Of a DNA stretch of 64,000 nt, positions 8,378-16,420 are shown piece by piece. Position 1 is the stretch's first letter, and each line of letters starts with the position of its first letter. The DNA is from Spongiactinospora rosea. Its GTDB lineage: Bacteria; Actinomycetota; Actinomycetes; Streptosporangiales; Streptosporangiaceae. The stretch lies in the NCBI RefSeq assembly GCF_003315795.1, contig NZ_QMEY01000020.1, positions 62,001 to 126,000 on the forward strand, given 5' to 3'. The notes below the pieces were generated by a model, which made no database searches, was not told the DNA's origin, and worked only from the letters and a program-made list of their open reading frames with translations. Both the position numbers and the translations under genes were made by a program.

Positions 8378-9095
8378 GGTCAGCGACATCACGGCAGGTT
8401 ACGGCAACAGCACCGTGCTCACGGGCGTGTCCCTGTCCATCGAGCGCAGCGAGGCGGTCACCGTCCTGGGGGCCAACGGGGCCGGCAAGTCCACACTGAT
8501 CCAGGCCATCGCCGGCCTCACCCCGATCAGGAGCGGGGAGATCCGGTTCGAGGGCGAGCGGATCAACGGGCTGTCGGCCGCCCGGATCGTCCGCCGCGGC
8601 CTGGTGCTGTGCCCGGAGGGCAGGCACCTGTTCCCGCAGATGAGCGTGCGCGAGAACCTGATGCTGGGCGCGTACTCCCGCAAGGCCGGCCGCTCGGCCA
8701 TCGCCGCCCAGATCGATGAGGTCCTGGACATCTTCCCGGCGCTCAAGGAGAAGCGGACGGTGTACGCCGGTTCGCTCAGCGGCGGTGAGCAGCAGATGGT
8801 GGCGATCGGGCGGGCCCTGATGGCCAAGCCCCGGCTGCTGCTGCTCGACGAGCCGTCGCTCGGCCTGGCTCCGCTGCTGGTGCAGACGGTGATGCGGGTG
8901 GTCGGGGAGATCAACCAGCGGGGCATCGCCATCGGGCTGGTGGAGCAGAACGCGGCGGCCGCGCTGGAACTGGCCTCCCGGGGTTACGTGCTGGAGACGG
9001 GCGCGATGGTGATCCAGGGTTCGGCGCGGGAGCTGTCCACCGACGACCGGGTCAGGGCGGCCTACCTCGGCGTGGTCGAGCAGACCGCGGACTGA
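8370..9095 (+). CDS. livF: Branched-chain-type ABC transporter ATPase (LivF-like)
   Basis: A 241-residue ATPase with canonical motifs: Walker A GANGAGKST, signature LSGGEQQMVAIGRAL, Walker B LLLLDEPSLGLAP and a switch histidine region replaced by LVEQNA, as is usual for LivF. It would pair with the fused LivG domain. Its ATG lies inside the end of the fusion gene. This is the last gene of the transporter operon; no hairpin is visible between it and the convergent gene. Confidence 0.94.
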   Translation: MLEVSDITAGYGNSTVLTGVSLSIERSEAVTVLGANGAGKSTLIQAIAGLTPIRSGEIRFEGERINGLSAARIVRRGLVLCPEGRHLFPQMSVRENLMLGAYSRKAGRSAIAAQIDEVLDIFPALKEKRTVYAGSLSGGEQQMVAIGRALMAKPRLLLLDEPSLGLAPLLVQTVMRVVGEINQRGIAIGLVEQNAAAALELASRGYVLETGAMVIQGSARELSTDDRVRAAYLGVVEQTAD

Positions 9096-9129
9096 TCGAC
9101 AGCGGCAGGCCCGCGCCATGGATGGACCG

Positions 9130-9891
9130 TCAGTCGAGCAGCGGCACTCCGAGCAGGCACGACTCGACGCCCAGCAGGCTCGCCAGCTGGAAGACCTGCA
9201 CGACCTCGCCGAAGGTCGCGCCATGGGCGCGGGCGTTGCGCACGTGAATCCGGGTCCCGGGCGCGTACATGTGCGTGCTGGACGCGTCGATCGCGACCAG
9301 GACCAGCTCGCGGGTCTTGGCGTCCAGCACATCGTGCCGCGCGGATGCCGCGCTGAAGTCGGTGTACCGGTCGAGGAAGCCCGGCAGGTGCGCGAGTACG
9401 GGCCGCCATCCGGCGTCCCAGTATCCGCGCAGGCGCTCGAACCGCTGCTGGACCCGGGACTGGAGCGCGGGCGGCGCCTCGGGGCGCTCCTCCTCCGGGT
9501 ACTCCTCCAGTGCGATCGGCAGGCCGACGTTCAGGGCGTGCACGCCCAGCACGCTGACCAGTTCCAGTACTTCGAGCACGCCGTCCGGCGGGACGCCCGC
9601 GTCGAGCGCGCCCTGGATCCGGCCGGGCAGCGAATCGCGGTTGCGGTAGGTCATCGCGGCGTCGCAGGCCAGCAGCACGAGCGTCTTGGCCTGGGCGCTG
9701 AGCGGGCCGTCCGCCGCCGCCTCGGCCAGCGCGACGAACGCGCCGGCGTAGGCGGGGTCTCGCTCGATCACCGCGTCCAGTCGCGCATCCCATGACCCGA
9801 GCGCCGCACGGCACCGTGCTCGAAGGGCGGCCGCCGCCGCGCCGGAGTCGTCGTTCTCGATCGCCGTCGTCGCGCTCACGCCAAGATCCAC
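9130..9891 (-). CDS. Carboxymuconolactone decarboxylase-like (AhpD-fold) protein, two tandem domains
   Basis: A 253-residue protein with two AhpD/CMD-like helical domains (about 35-125 and 160-250). Each has the typical KTxxLVxxAxDA or TRELVLVAIDAS helix and a following HxxxARxxGAT-like segment. The CxxC redox pair of AhpD is absent from both, so a peroxidase-reductase role is unlikely. The GTG start at 9891 sits near a -10-like TACAGT on this strand. It diverges from the SDR/LLM genes, and such proteins often act in ring- or lactone-degradation clusters. The precise reaction is unknown. Confidence 0.75.
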   Translation of the reverse strand: MDLGVSATTAIENDDSGAAAAALRARCRAALGSWDARLDAVIERDPAYAGAFVALAEAAADGPLSAQAKTLVLLACDAAMTYRNRDSLPGRIQGALDAGVPPDGVLEVLELVSVLGVHALNVGLPIALEEYPEEERPEAPPALQSRVQQRFERLRGYWDAGWRPVLAHLPGFLDRYTDFSAASARHDVLDAKTRELVLVAIDASSTHMYAPGTRIHVRNARAHGATFGEVVQVFQLASLLGVESCLLGVPLLD

Positions 9892-9902
9892 CAGCTTGTT
9901 TC

Positions 9903-9912
9903 ACTGTACAGT
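9903..9912. promoter_or_regulatory. ACTGTACAGT palindrome in the divergent promoter
   Basis: A perfect 10-bp palindrome in the 86-base gap between the CMD-like gene and the SDR gene. It overlaps the probable -10 (TACAGT on the minus strand) of the CMD-like gene and lies next to a TGTTTCA, the reverse complement of the TGAAAC boxes before the transporter. A regulator binding here could control both directions. Confidence 0.4.
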
Positions 9913-9977
9913 ATGTGCATTTCGTAGCATGATATCCATGCCGCCATAGTGCGACAAGACCACGAGAGGAGCGGGCG

Positions 9978-10793
9978 ATGAGGTTCCTTGACCGGACCGC
10001 GATCGTGACCGGTGGCGGAGGCAACGGCCTCGGCGGCGCCATAGCGCGCAGCCTGGCCGGGGAAGGTGCCCGGGTCGCGGTGGCCGATCGAGATCCCGGC
10101 CTGGCGGAGTCCGTCGCCGCCGCGATCACCGCCGACGGCGGCGAAGCGCTGGCGATCACCGTCGACGTGCGGCGACCGGATCAGGTCGCGGCCATGACCG
10201 AGGCGGTGTCCAAGGCTTTCGGCGCGGCGGACATCCTCATCAACAACGCGTTCACCTCGTGCCCGGACTCGATCCTGGACGCCGACCTGGACGAGTGGAC
10301 GCGTGACGTGGACGTCATCCTCAAAGGCGCCTTTCTGTGCGCGCGCGCCGTGCTGCCCGCGATGCTGGAACGGCGGCGCGGCGTGATCGTCAACCTCTCC
10401 ACGGTCAACGCCCACACGTACGTTGGCGCTTCGGCGTACAGCGCGGCCAAGGCGGGCGTGGAGTCGCTGAGCCGCAGCATCGCCGTCGAGTACGCCCGGC
10501 ACGGCATCCGATCGAACGTGGTGATCCCGGGGACGTTCGCCACCGAGGCGTGGGAGCTGCGGCGGCAACGCCACCCCGACATCCTGGACCGGCTCGCCCA
10601 CTGGTACCCGACCGGCCGGATCGGCCGGATCGAGGAGATCGCCGCCGCGGTCCTGTTCCTGGCCTCGGACGAGGCGAGCTGGATCACCGGCGCCACCCTG
10701 CCGGTCGACGGCGGTCTCCTGGCGGGCAATCCGTGGTTCGCGCGCGACGCCCATCCCGACGAGCAGCCCGCGCATGGCGGAGGGGCACAGTGA
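9978..10793 (+). CDS. Short-chain dehydrogenase/reductase
   Basis: A 271-residue classical SDR. The NAD(P)-binding TGGGGNGLGG is at residues 11-20, the NN(A) motif at 89-91, and the catalytic set is Ser141, Tyr154 and Lys158 (YSAAK). Asp63 after the fourth strand is typical for adenine binding. A ribosome site (GAGAGGAG) precedes the ATG. It shares a GTGA overlap with the LLM oxidoreductase gene, so both probably act on the same alcohol/ketone intermediate. The substrate is not predictable. Confidence 0.9.
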   Translation: MRFLDRTAIVTGGGGNGLGGAIARSLAGEGARVAVADRDPGLAESVAAAITADGGEALAITVDVRRPDQVAAMTEAVSKAFGAADILINNAFTSCPDSILDADLDEWTRDVDVILKGAFLCARAVLPAMLERRRGVIVNLSTVNAHTYVGASAYSAAKAGVESLSRSIAVEYARHGIRSNVVIPGTFATEAWELRRQRHPDILDRLAHWYPTGRIGRIEEIAAAVLFLASDEASWITGATLPVDGGLLAGNPWFARDAHPDEQPAHGGGAQ

Positions 10794-11623
10794 GATTCGG
10801 CATCGACACCTTCGTCACCGACCAGACCATGCACCCGGCGGCGCTGGCCCGCGCCGTCGAGGAGCGCGGCCTCGACACGCTGCTGGTCACCGAGCATTCG
10901 CACATCCCGGTCCGCCGCGAGACGCCATGGGCGGGAGGGCCGGAGCTGCCACCGCACTACTACCGGACCTACGATCCGTTCGTCGCCCTGGCCGCCGCGG
11001 CGACCGCGACCTCACGGCTGCGGCTGGGGACCGCGATCGCGCTCGCCGCCCAGCGAGACGTCATCCATCTCGCCAAGGAGGTGGCCACCCTCGACCGGGT
11101 CAGCGACGGCCGGGTGGTCCTCGGCGTCGGCGTCGGGTGGAACAAGGAGGAGACTCGCAACCACGGGGTCCCACCGGAGCGGCGCGGCGCGGCGCTCGAC
11201 GAGAGGCTGGCGGCGCTGAAGGAGATCTGGACCCACGACCGGGCGGAGTTCCACGGCGAGCTCGTGGACTTCGACCCGATCTTCTCGTGGCCCAAGCCGG
11301 TGCAGCGCCCGCACCCGCCGATCCTCATCGGCGGCGAGAGCCGCCCGGCCCTGCGGCGACTGCTGCGGTTCGGCGACGGGTGGCTGCCGCGGGTCAGGAC
11401 CGCGCCCGAGGAGATCGGCCGCACCCGGACCTGGCTGGCCGACCAGGGCCGGACCATCACCGTCACCGTCTGCGGCCTTCGCCCCGACCCGGCGGAGATC
11501 GAGCGCTTCGCCGCGATCGACGTCGAGGAGGTGACGTTCACCCTCGTCCCGGCCTCAGACGCCCCTTCGGACACGCTTCGTTTTCTGGACGAGGTCACGG
11601 ACGCCGTGGCGCGATTCGCCTGA
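10790..11623 (+). CDS. LLM-class F420-dependent oxidoreductase
   Basis: A 277-residue luciferase-like (beta/alpha)8 protein. The start MRFGIDTFVTDQTM, the EERGLDTLLVTEHSHIP segment and the GVGVGWNKEE motif match the F420-dependent subgroup (TIGR03619-like); FMN-type monooxygenases are the alternative. The GTG start overlaps the SDR stop and has GGAGGGG before it. In actinomycetes such enzymes oxidise alcohols or reduce enones; here it would act with the SDR. Confidence 0.87.
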   Translation: MRFGIDTFVTDQTMHPAALARAVEERGLDTLLVTEHSHIPVRRETPWAGGPELPPHYYRTYDPFVALAAAATATSRLRLGTAIALAAQRDVIHLAKEVATLDRVSDGRVVLGVGVGWNKEETRNHGVPPERRGAALDERLAALKEIWTHDRAEFHGELVDFDPIFSWPKPVQRPHPPILIGGESRPALRRLLRFGDGWLPRVRTAPEEIGRTRTWLADQGRTITVTVCGLRPDPAEIERFAAIDVEEVTFTLVPASDAPSDTLRFLDEVTDAVARFA

Positions 11624-11823
11624 CCCCGCGGCAGGAGGCGCGTTGTGGGCGGCCGGGGCGATCCGGTCGGGCCCGCGCAGAATTCCTTCCACCATGGCGG
11701 CCGGATGCGCAGGGGTCACCGGGGCCGGGCACGAGCGCTCGGTAGCCGTCGCGACCTTCGCGGCGGATTCTTTTCACACCCGTTCGACCTGCGCGGACGC
11801 CTGGCGGCTGACGCCCGCCGGAA

Positions 11824-11840
11824 GAACAAGACTGTTGTTC
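11824..11840. promoter_or_regulatory. GAACAA-n5-TTGTTC palindrome upstream of helR
   Basis: This lies in the 275-base gap before the HelR-like gene. Perfect 6-bp arms with a 5-base spacer, 59 bases before the GTG. A TTGACT hexamer at 11861-11866 could be a -35, but no matching -10 is clear. The spacing excludes an actinobacterial LexA box. It may be an operator for helR. I did not find a sequence resembling the rifamycin-associated element as I remember it. Confidence 0.35.
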
Positions 11841-11898
11841 CCGCGATGTTCGCCGCACTCTTGACTGGCCTCACAGTCGGCGGAAGCGAAGGTGGCAG

Positions 11899-14358
11899 GT
11901 GACAGCGCGGGAACCATGGGCCGGAAGTCCGGTCGAGCAGGAGCAGGCGTACGTGTCGGAGCTCTACCACCGGCTCGACGTGCTCCGGGCGGAGACGGCG
12001 GCCAGGCTGGCCGAGACGGCCCGGGAGCGGGGCGGCACCGCGCAGGCCCGGGCGGAGAGGGAGGCGGCGTTCGCCCGGTACTCGGCGCGGCTCGCGCGGC
12101 TGGAGGCGGCCGAGAACGGACTCTGTTTCGGCCGTATGGACCTCGCCGGCGGCAACCGGCTGTACATCGGCAGGACCGGCCTGCCCGCCCCGGACGGGGA
12201 AGGCGACCCGCTGCTGGTGGACTGGCGGGCGCCCGCGGCCCGGGCGTTCTATGTGGCCACCGCCGCCGCCCCGCACGGCGTGCGCAGGCGACGCCACATC
12301 GTGACCCGTGGACGGCGCGTGGTGCGCGTGGACGACGAGGTCCTCGACTCCGCGGCCGCGCCGGGAGACGTCCTGGCCGGGGAGGCCGTCCTACTGGCCA
12401 CGCTGACCGCGGGGCGTACCGGCCGGATGCGGGACATCGTGGCGACCCTGCGGGCCGAACAGGACGCGATCATCAGGTCCGACCACCAAGGGGTGCTGGT
12501 GGTCCAGGGCGGGCCCGGCACCGGCAAAACCGTCGTCGCCCTGCATCGGGCCGCGTACCTGCTCTACACCCGTCCCCGGCTCGCGGCGCGGGGCGTGCTG
12601 GTCGTCGGGCCGAACAGTACGTTCCTCACCTACATCGGACAGGTACTGCCCGGCCTTGGCGAGACGGGCGTGCTGTCGGCGACCGTCGCGGATCTTTTCC
12701 CAGGCGTCGTCGCCGACCGGGTGGAACCGGCCGCGACGGCCGAGATCAAGGGCCGGGCGGTGATGGCCGAGGTGCTGGCCTGCGCCGTACGCGCGCGGCA
12801 GGCGCCGCCTGGGACCGGCCTCGCCATCACGTTCGGCGCGGGCGCGCTGCGCCTTGACGACGACACCCGCGAACGGGCCGCGGCCATGGCACGCGACTCG
12901 GGCCTTCCGCACAACCGGGCGCGAGCCCTCTTCGCCGATGCGATCATCGGCCATCTCGCGCACCGCCTCGCCGAGGAGACGAGGCGGCTCGCGGACCGGC
13001 TCGAAGCCGAGGTGGCCGACGTTCTGGCCGAGGCCGGGATCGACCGCGCGGTACGCGAGGATTTGGCCGAACTGGGCAGCGGGGAGCCGCAGGAGCCGGA
13101 AGAGATCGTCGACGAGGCGGACGTCCGCGAGCTGCGCCGGTCGCTGGCCGCCGACCCTGGCGTGCGCGCGGCACTGGACGCGTTGTGGCCGGCGCTGACG
13201 CCGCAGCGGCTGCTGGATGAGCTGTTCGCCGATCCGGGCCGGCTCGCCGAGGCGGCTCCCAGGCTGAGCGCGGACGAGCGGGCGGCCTTGGTCCGCCGGC
13301 CCGGCGGCTGGACGACGGCCGACGTGCCGCTGCTGGACGAGGCCGCGGAACTGCTCGGCGCGGACGACCGGGCGGCCCGGGCGCGGGCGGCACGCGAGCG
13401 GGCCCGGCGCGTCGCGTACGCCCAGGAGGTCCTGGACATCGACGCCGGGGCCAGGACGGACGGCGACGAGGCGGCCGAGGTGCTGACCGCGGCCGACCTG
13501 CTGGACGCCGGTGGCCTCGCCGACCGCCACCAGGAGGCCCGCGGCGCGACCGTGGCCGAGCGGGCGGCCGCCGACAGGACGTGGGCCTTCGGGCACGTGA
13601 TCGTGGACGAGGCGCAGGAGCTGTCGGAGATGGCCTGGCGGCTGCTGATGCGCCGCTGCCCCGGCAAATCCATGACACTCGTCGGCGACGTAGCCCAGAC
13701 ATCGGACCCGGCGGGCACCGTGTCCTGGGACCGGGTCCTGCGTCCACACATCGGCGACCGGTGGCGCCTCGCCAGGCTCTCGGTCAACTACCGCACCCCG
13801 GCCGAGATCATGGACGCTGCGGCCGGTCTCCTGGCCGATCTGCAGCCCGAGCAGGCACCGCCAAGGTCGGTCCGGAAAGCAGGGGTACGACCGTGGCGGC
13901 TGTCCGTCCCCGCCCGCGAGTTGTCCGAGGTGCTGGCCCGGCACACCGCCGCCGAGGCGGCCCGCCTGGACGGCGGCCGCCTCGCGGTGATCGTGCCCGA
14001 CCGCAGGGCCGCCGAGCTGGCCGCCACCATCGTGGCGGCGGTCCCCGGCGCCACCGCCGGTCCGCACCCCGATCTGACGGCCCCGGTCGCGGTCCTCGGG
14101 GTCATCCAGGCCAAGGGCCTCGAATTCGATTCGGTCCTGGTGGCCGACCCAGGGGGGATCCTGGCCGCCTCGCCCCGGGGGCGGGGCGACCTGTACGTGG
14201 CGATGACCAGGGCCACGCAGCGGCTCGCCATCCTGCATCCGGGCCCACCGCCCGCCGTACTGGCTGACGCCGTACCGGAGCTCGGTCAGCCGGTGGCGAG
14301 CGGTGGCGGCTCGGGTGGCCCGCGACCTGTCGCATCGGCCGCTGATTCCTGCACATAG
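11899..14358 (+). CDS. helR: HelR-like RNA polymerase recycling ATPase (UvrD/HelD family)
   Basis: An 819-residue superfamily-1 helicase-like protein. It has the N-terminal coiled coil (about 15-70) used by HelD to enter the RNA polymerase channels, then Walker A GGPGTGKT (about 205-212) with LHRAAYLLYTR, a large insertion, a DEAQELSEM motif II (VIVDEAQE) and C-terminal SF1 motifs (VNYRTP; VIQAKGLEFD; YVAMTRATQ). HelD/HelR proteins remove stalled RNA polymerase from DNA, and HelR in Streptomyces protects the polymerase from rifamycins. The length fits the actinobacterial class II. A second, shorter paralogue lies at 47513. The HelR assignment over generic HelD rests on length and my recall of the family. 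Confidence 0.85.
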   Translation: MTAREPWAGSPVEQEQAYVSELYHRLDVLRAETAARLAETARERGGTAQARAEREAAFARYSARLARLEAAENGLCFGRMDLAGGNRLYIGRTGLPAPDGEGDPLLVDWRAPAARAFYVATAAAPHGVRRRRHIVTRGRRVVRVDDEVLDSAAAPGDVLAGEAVLLATLTAGRTGRMRDIVATLRAEQDAIIRSDHQGVLVVQGGPGTGKTVVALHRAAYLLYTRPRLAARGVLVVGPNSTFLTYIGQVLPGLGETGVLSATVADLFPGVVADRVEPAATAEIKGRAVMAEVLACAVRARQAPPGTGLAITFGAGALRLDDDTRERAAAMARDSGLPHNRARALFADAIIGHLAHRLAEETRRLADRLEAEVADVLAEAGIDRAVREDLAELGSGEPQEPEEIVDEADVRELRRSLAADPGVRAALDALWPALTPQRLLDELFADPGRLAEAAPRLSADERAALVRRPGGWTTADVPLLDEAAELLGADDRAARARAARERARRVAYAQEVLDIDAGARTDGDEAAEVLTAADLLDAGGLADRHQEARGATVAERAAADRTWAFGHVIVDEAQELSEMAWRLLMRRCPGKSMTLVGDVAQTSDPAGTVSWDRVLRPHIGDRWRLARLSVNYRTPAEIMDAAAGLLADLQPEQAPPRSVRKAGVRPWRLSVPARELSEVLARHTAAEAARLDGGRLAVIVPDRRAAELAATIVAAVPGATAGPHPDLTAPVAVLGVIQAKGLEFDSVLVADPGGILAASPRGRGDLYVAMTRATQRLAILHPGPPPAVLADAVPELGQPVASGGGSGGPRPVASAADSCT

Positions 14359-14470
14359 GACTCCGGTCGCAGACCAGAGAGCAGCCGCCGCCTTCGAGCG
14401 CGGAAACTTCTGACAGGTCCGGCTGGTCCGTAGGATCGCCGCGATCGGGATGCGGCGCGGGTTCGCCGCC

Positions 14471-14501
14471 CCATGACCCGCGCCCGGGGCGCGGGTCATG
14501 G
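14471..14501. terminator. Bidirectional terminator between helR and gntR
   Basis: A perfect 14-bp stem (14471-14484 with 14488-14501) and a 3-base loop between two convergent genes; its right arm contains the stop of the gntR-like gene. It can serve both strands. Confidence 0.65.
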
Positions 14502-14873
14502 CGGGGCCGGCGCAGCCGCACCGGACGCCAGAGCCGCCCGCACGATACGGATCGCCTCTTCCGCGTCGATACCGACGCCGGCGATCACGGCCGCGTAGTC
14601 GGCGGCGGCCCGGCGGGCCCGCTCCAAGCCCTTCTCGCCGGCGGCCGACACGAACGAGCCCGCCCGCCCGCGCGTCTCGATCAGCCCTGCCTCCTCCAGC
14701 TCACGGTAGGCCCGGCCGACCGTGTTGACGGCCAGGCCGAGGTCGGCCGCGAGGTGGCGGATGGTCGGCAGCCGGGTGCCCACGGCCAACGTACGGTCCT
14801 GGATCTGCCGGGCGAGCTGGGCCCGTAGCTGCTCGAACGGCGGAACCGGCGAGGCCGTGTCGATGACGATCAT
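14496..14873 (-). CDS. GntR-family regulator (short YtrA-like type)
   Basis: A 125-residue regulator. The winged helix fills residues about 10-75 (PPFEQLRAQLARQI; LPTIRHLAADLGLAVNTVGR; LEEAGLIETRGRAGSFV). The remaining 50 residues are a small helical dimerisation region with no large ligand domain, as in the YtrA subgroup. Its ATG overlaps the stop of the upstream membrane-protein gene by 4 bases. YtrA-type regulators commonly repress their own operon, and the nested palindromes at 15698-15739 fit that. Confidence 0.88.
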   Translation of the reverse strand: MIVIDTASPVPPFEQLRAQLARQIQDRTLAVGTRLPTIRHLAADLGLAVNTVGRAYRELEEAGLIETRGRAGSFVSAAGEKGLERARRAAADYAAVIAGVGIDAEEAIRIVRAALASGAAAPAPP

Positions 14874-15685
14874 CGGAAGCTCATGACCCGCCGGGCCACC
14901 GTCGCGCACGACGGCGTCTTGACACGGAGCGCGATGTACGCGCCCGCGCCCAGGATCAGGTTGGCGACCGCGGCGGCGCCCAACCAGCCGGGCACGGCGC
15001 CGAACAGCACCACCATGGGCAGCAACCACTGCACGTTCGGTGTGGTGAGCTCGCGGGCGTCCTCGACGCGCATGATGACATCGGCGGTCAGCGACTCCTC
15101 GTCCTCCGCCACGACCGGATGCCTGAGCAGGTGACGCAGCTGCATGACGGAGATGGCCGTCACGCCGAGCACGCCGATCAGCAGGACGACGGCCCGCTGC
15201 CGCACGGCGGGGTCGGGAACGGCCAGGGCGCTGCCGGCCAGCGCCATCGCACCGGCGAACGTGGCGGCCGCGAAGACGGCGTACGGCAGGCCGAGCACGG
15301 CCCGCCAGCCGGGCTGGACCGGATGGGCGGCCCTGCGCGACAGCGTCGCGCCCGCCCGCTGATCGACGCGTCGCACCCACCGGTGGAGCAGCCACTGGGC
15401 CAGTAGCAGCCCGGCTACCAGCGCGGCCAAGGCCAGCAGCGGCAGCGGGCGATGCGGCGAGAGGCCACCGAAAGCGGAAGCGGCGGCGATGCTGCTCACG
15501 ATGATCAGCGCGGCCAGGAGGACCTGAGCAGCAAGGCGGGCGTATCCCCGGACCACCAGCCGGCTGGCCAGCAGCGGGGTCGGGCGGGCGTCGGCCAGGT
15601 CGTGCAGGGCCAGCCACTCGCCCGCTATGCGCAGATCGGCCGCACGCGTCGGCGGACCGGCATCCGGTGACGGTTCATAGGTCAC
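14870..15685 (-). CDS. Six-helix membrane protein of unknown function
   Basis: A 271-residue protein with about six hydrophobic helices, arranged as three pairs (about 50-75 and 80-100; 135-160 and 165-185; 220-265) with arginine-rich loops. The hydrophilic N-terminus (about 45 residues) would be cytoplasmic. The GTG start has a strong ribosome site (AAAGGAGG). I do not recognise a named family; DUF1648/SdpI-like proteins, which also pair with GntR or ArsR regulators, are a possibility. It is the first gene of a two-gene operon with gntR. Confidence 0.75.
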   Translation of the reverse strand: MTYEPSPDAGPPTRAADLRIAGEWLALHDLADARPTPLLASRLVVRGYARLAAQVLLAALIIVSSIAAASAFGGLSPHRPLPLLALAALVAGLLLAQWLLHRWVRRVDQRAGATLSRRAAHPVQPGWRAVLGLPYAVFAAATFAGAMALAGSALAVPDPAVRQRAVVLLIGVLGVTAISVMQLRHLLRHPVVAEDEESLTADVIMRVEDARELTTPNVQWLLPMVVLFGAVPGWLGAAAVANLILGAGAYIALRVKTPSCATVARRVMSFR

Positions 15686-15697
15686 AGCGCCTCCTTT

Positions 15698-15739
15698 GTC
15701 GCAAGCATTGTATCAATACAATGCGTCATAGCTTGCGAC
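15698..15739. promoter_or_regulatory. Nested inverted repeats, probable GntR operator
   Basis: Two perfect 9-bp inverted repeats are nested. The inner arms GCATTGTAT (15705-15713) and ATACAATGC (15716-15724) are separated by 2 bases; the outer arms GTCGCAAGC (15698-15706) and GCTTGCGAC (15731-15739) enclose them. They lie 13-54 bases before the GTG of the membrane-protein/gntR operon, where the core promoter should be, so occupation would block transcription. Autoregulation by the operon's GntR protein is the simplest reading. Confidence 0.65.
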
Positions 15740-15826
15740 AAAGTCAACGCCTCGCGGGATCGGGCACGCGAACTCAATGGCGACGAAGCCCTAAGCGGGA
15801 CCGGCCGCCATCGCACCAAATATCTA

Positions 15827-15856
15827 TTGCTCCGTAAGTACGGAATAACGTACTCT
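15827..15856 (+). promoter_or_regulatory. Leaderless promoter of the HTH/retropepsin operon
   Basis: TTGCTC at 15827-15832, an 18-base spacer and TACTCT at 15851-15856 put the transcription start at about 15863, exactly the GTG I chose for the next gene. An inverted repeat AGTAC-n8-GTACT (15837-15854) overlaps the spacer and -10 and may be the operator of the encoded HTH protein. Confidence 0.55.
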
Positions 15857-15862
15857 GATCTT

Positions 15863-16420
15863 GTGCTGGAAAACCGGGTGACAGAGTTGGAAGAGCGGAT
15901 GGCGCGCCTTGAGGCCGCCCAGAGGTCGGGGCCGCCGTGTGGGCATGGGCCGCAGGCCCCGTTGGAGGCGCTGGAGCACCTGCGCGACAGGATGGGCGAG
16001 GAGCACGCGCGGGCCGGTAGGTCCGGCGCCGTGACATACGCCGGCGCGGCCCGTCTGAACGATCGCGACTACCTGTGGGTCAGGGAGCACGCGGTCCCCG
16101 ACCTGGCGGAGGCCGACTGGACGGTCGCGGCCCGGTTGCTGGAATGCCTCGGCAGCCCGTCCCGGCTGGCGCTGCTGACCGCCCTGCTGGACGCGCCGCG
16201 CACGAGCAGGCAACTCCAGGAGGCGCTGGGCGAGACCTCGACCGGGCATCTATACCACCATCTGCGCGACCTTCAGGCGACGGGCCTGCTGGTCCAACGG
16301 CGGCGCGGCACCTACGAGCTCGCCCCCCACACGGTGGTGCCACTGCTCGCGATCGTGGCGGTCGCACTGGACCTGGGCGCGGGCGCGCCGGGCGAGACGG
16401 AGCCGGAGGCCGACGCGTGA
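15863..16420 (+). CDS. Winged-helix (ArsR-like) transcriptional regulator
   Basis: A 185-residue protein. The N-terminus is a short coiled coil (LENRVTELEERMARLEAAQ), then a linker, then an ArsR-like winged helix at about 100-170 (LLECLGSPSRLALLTALLDAPRTSRQLQEAL; STGHLYHHLRDLQATGLLVQ). The GTG start gives a leaderless mRNA; an earlier in-frame TTG at 15827 coincides with the -35 and was rejected. No metal-binding CxC motif of ArsR is visible. It overlaps the following gene by GTGA, so it probably regulates it and the divergent operon region. Confidence 0.8.
   Translation: MLENRVTELEERMARLEAAQRSGPPCGHGPQAPLEALEHLRDRMGEEHARAGRSGAVTYAGAARLNDRDYLWVREHAVPDLAEADWTVAARLLECLGSPSRLALLTALLDAPRTSRQLQEALGETSTGHLYHHLRDLQATGLLVQRRRGTYELAPHTVVPLLAIVAVALDLGAGAPGETEPEADA

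Noticed and set aside
11824..11840. LexA box before helR
   Set aside because: The half-sites GAAC/GTTC are 9 bases apart instead of 4.
12391..14499. 702-codon minus-strand frame across the HelR-like gene
   Set aside because: No recognisable domain, shadow composition, and opposite strand has a full SF1 ATPase.
15827..15862. TTG as start of the HTH regulator
   Set aside because: It coincides with the -35 hexamer of a promoter leading to the GTG at 15863.
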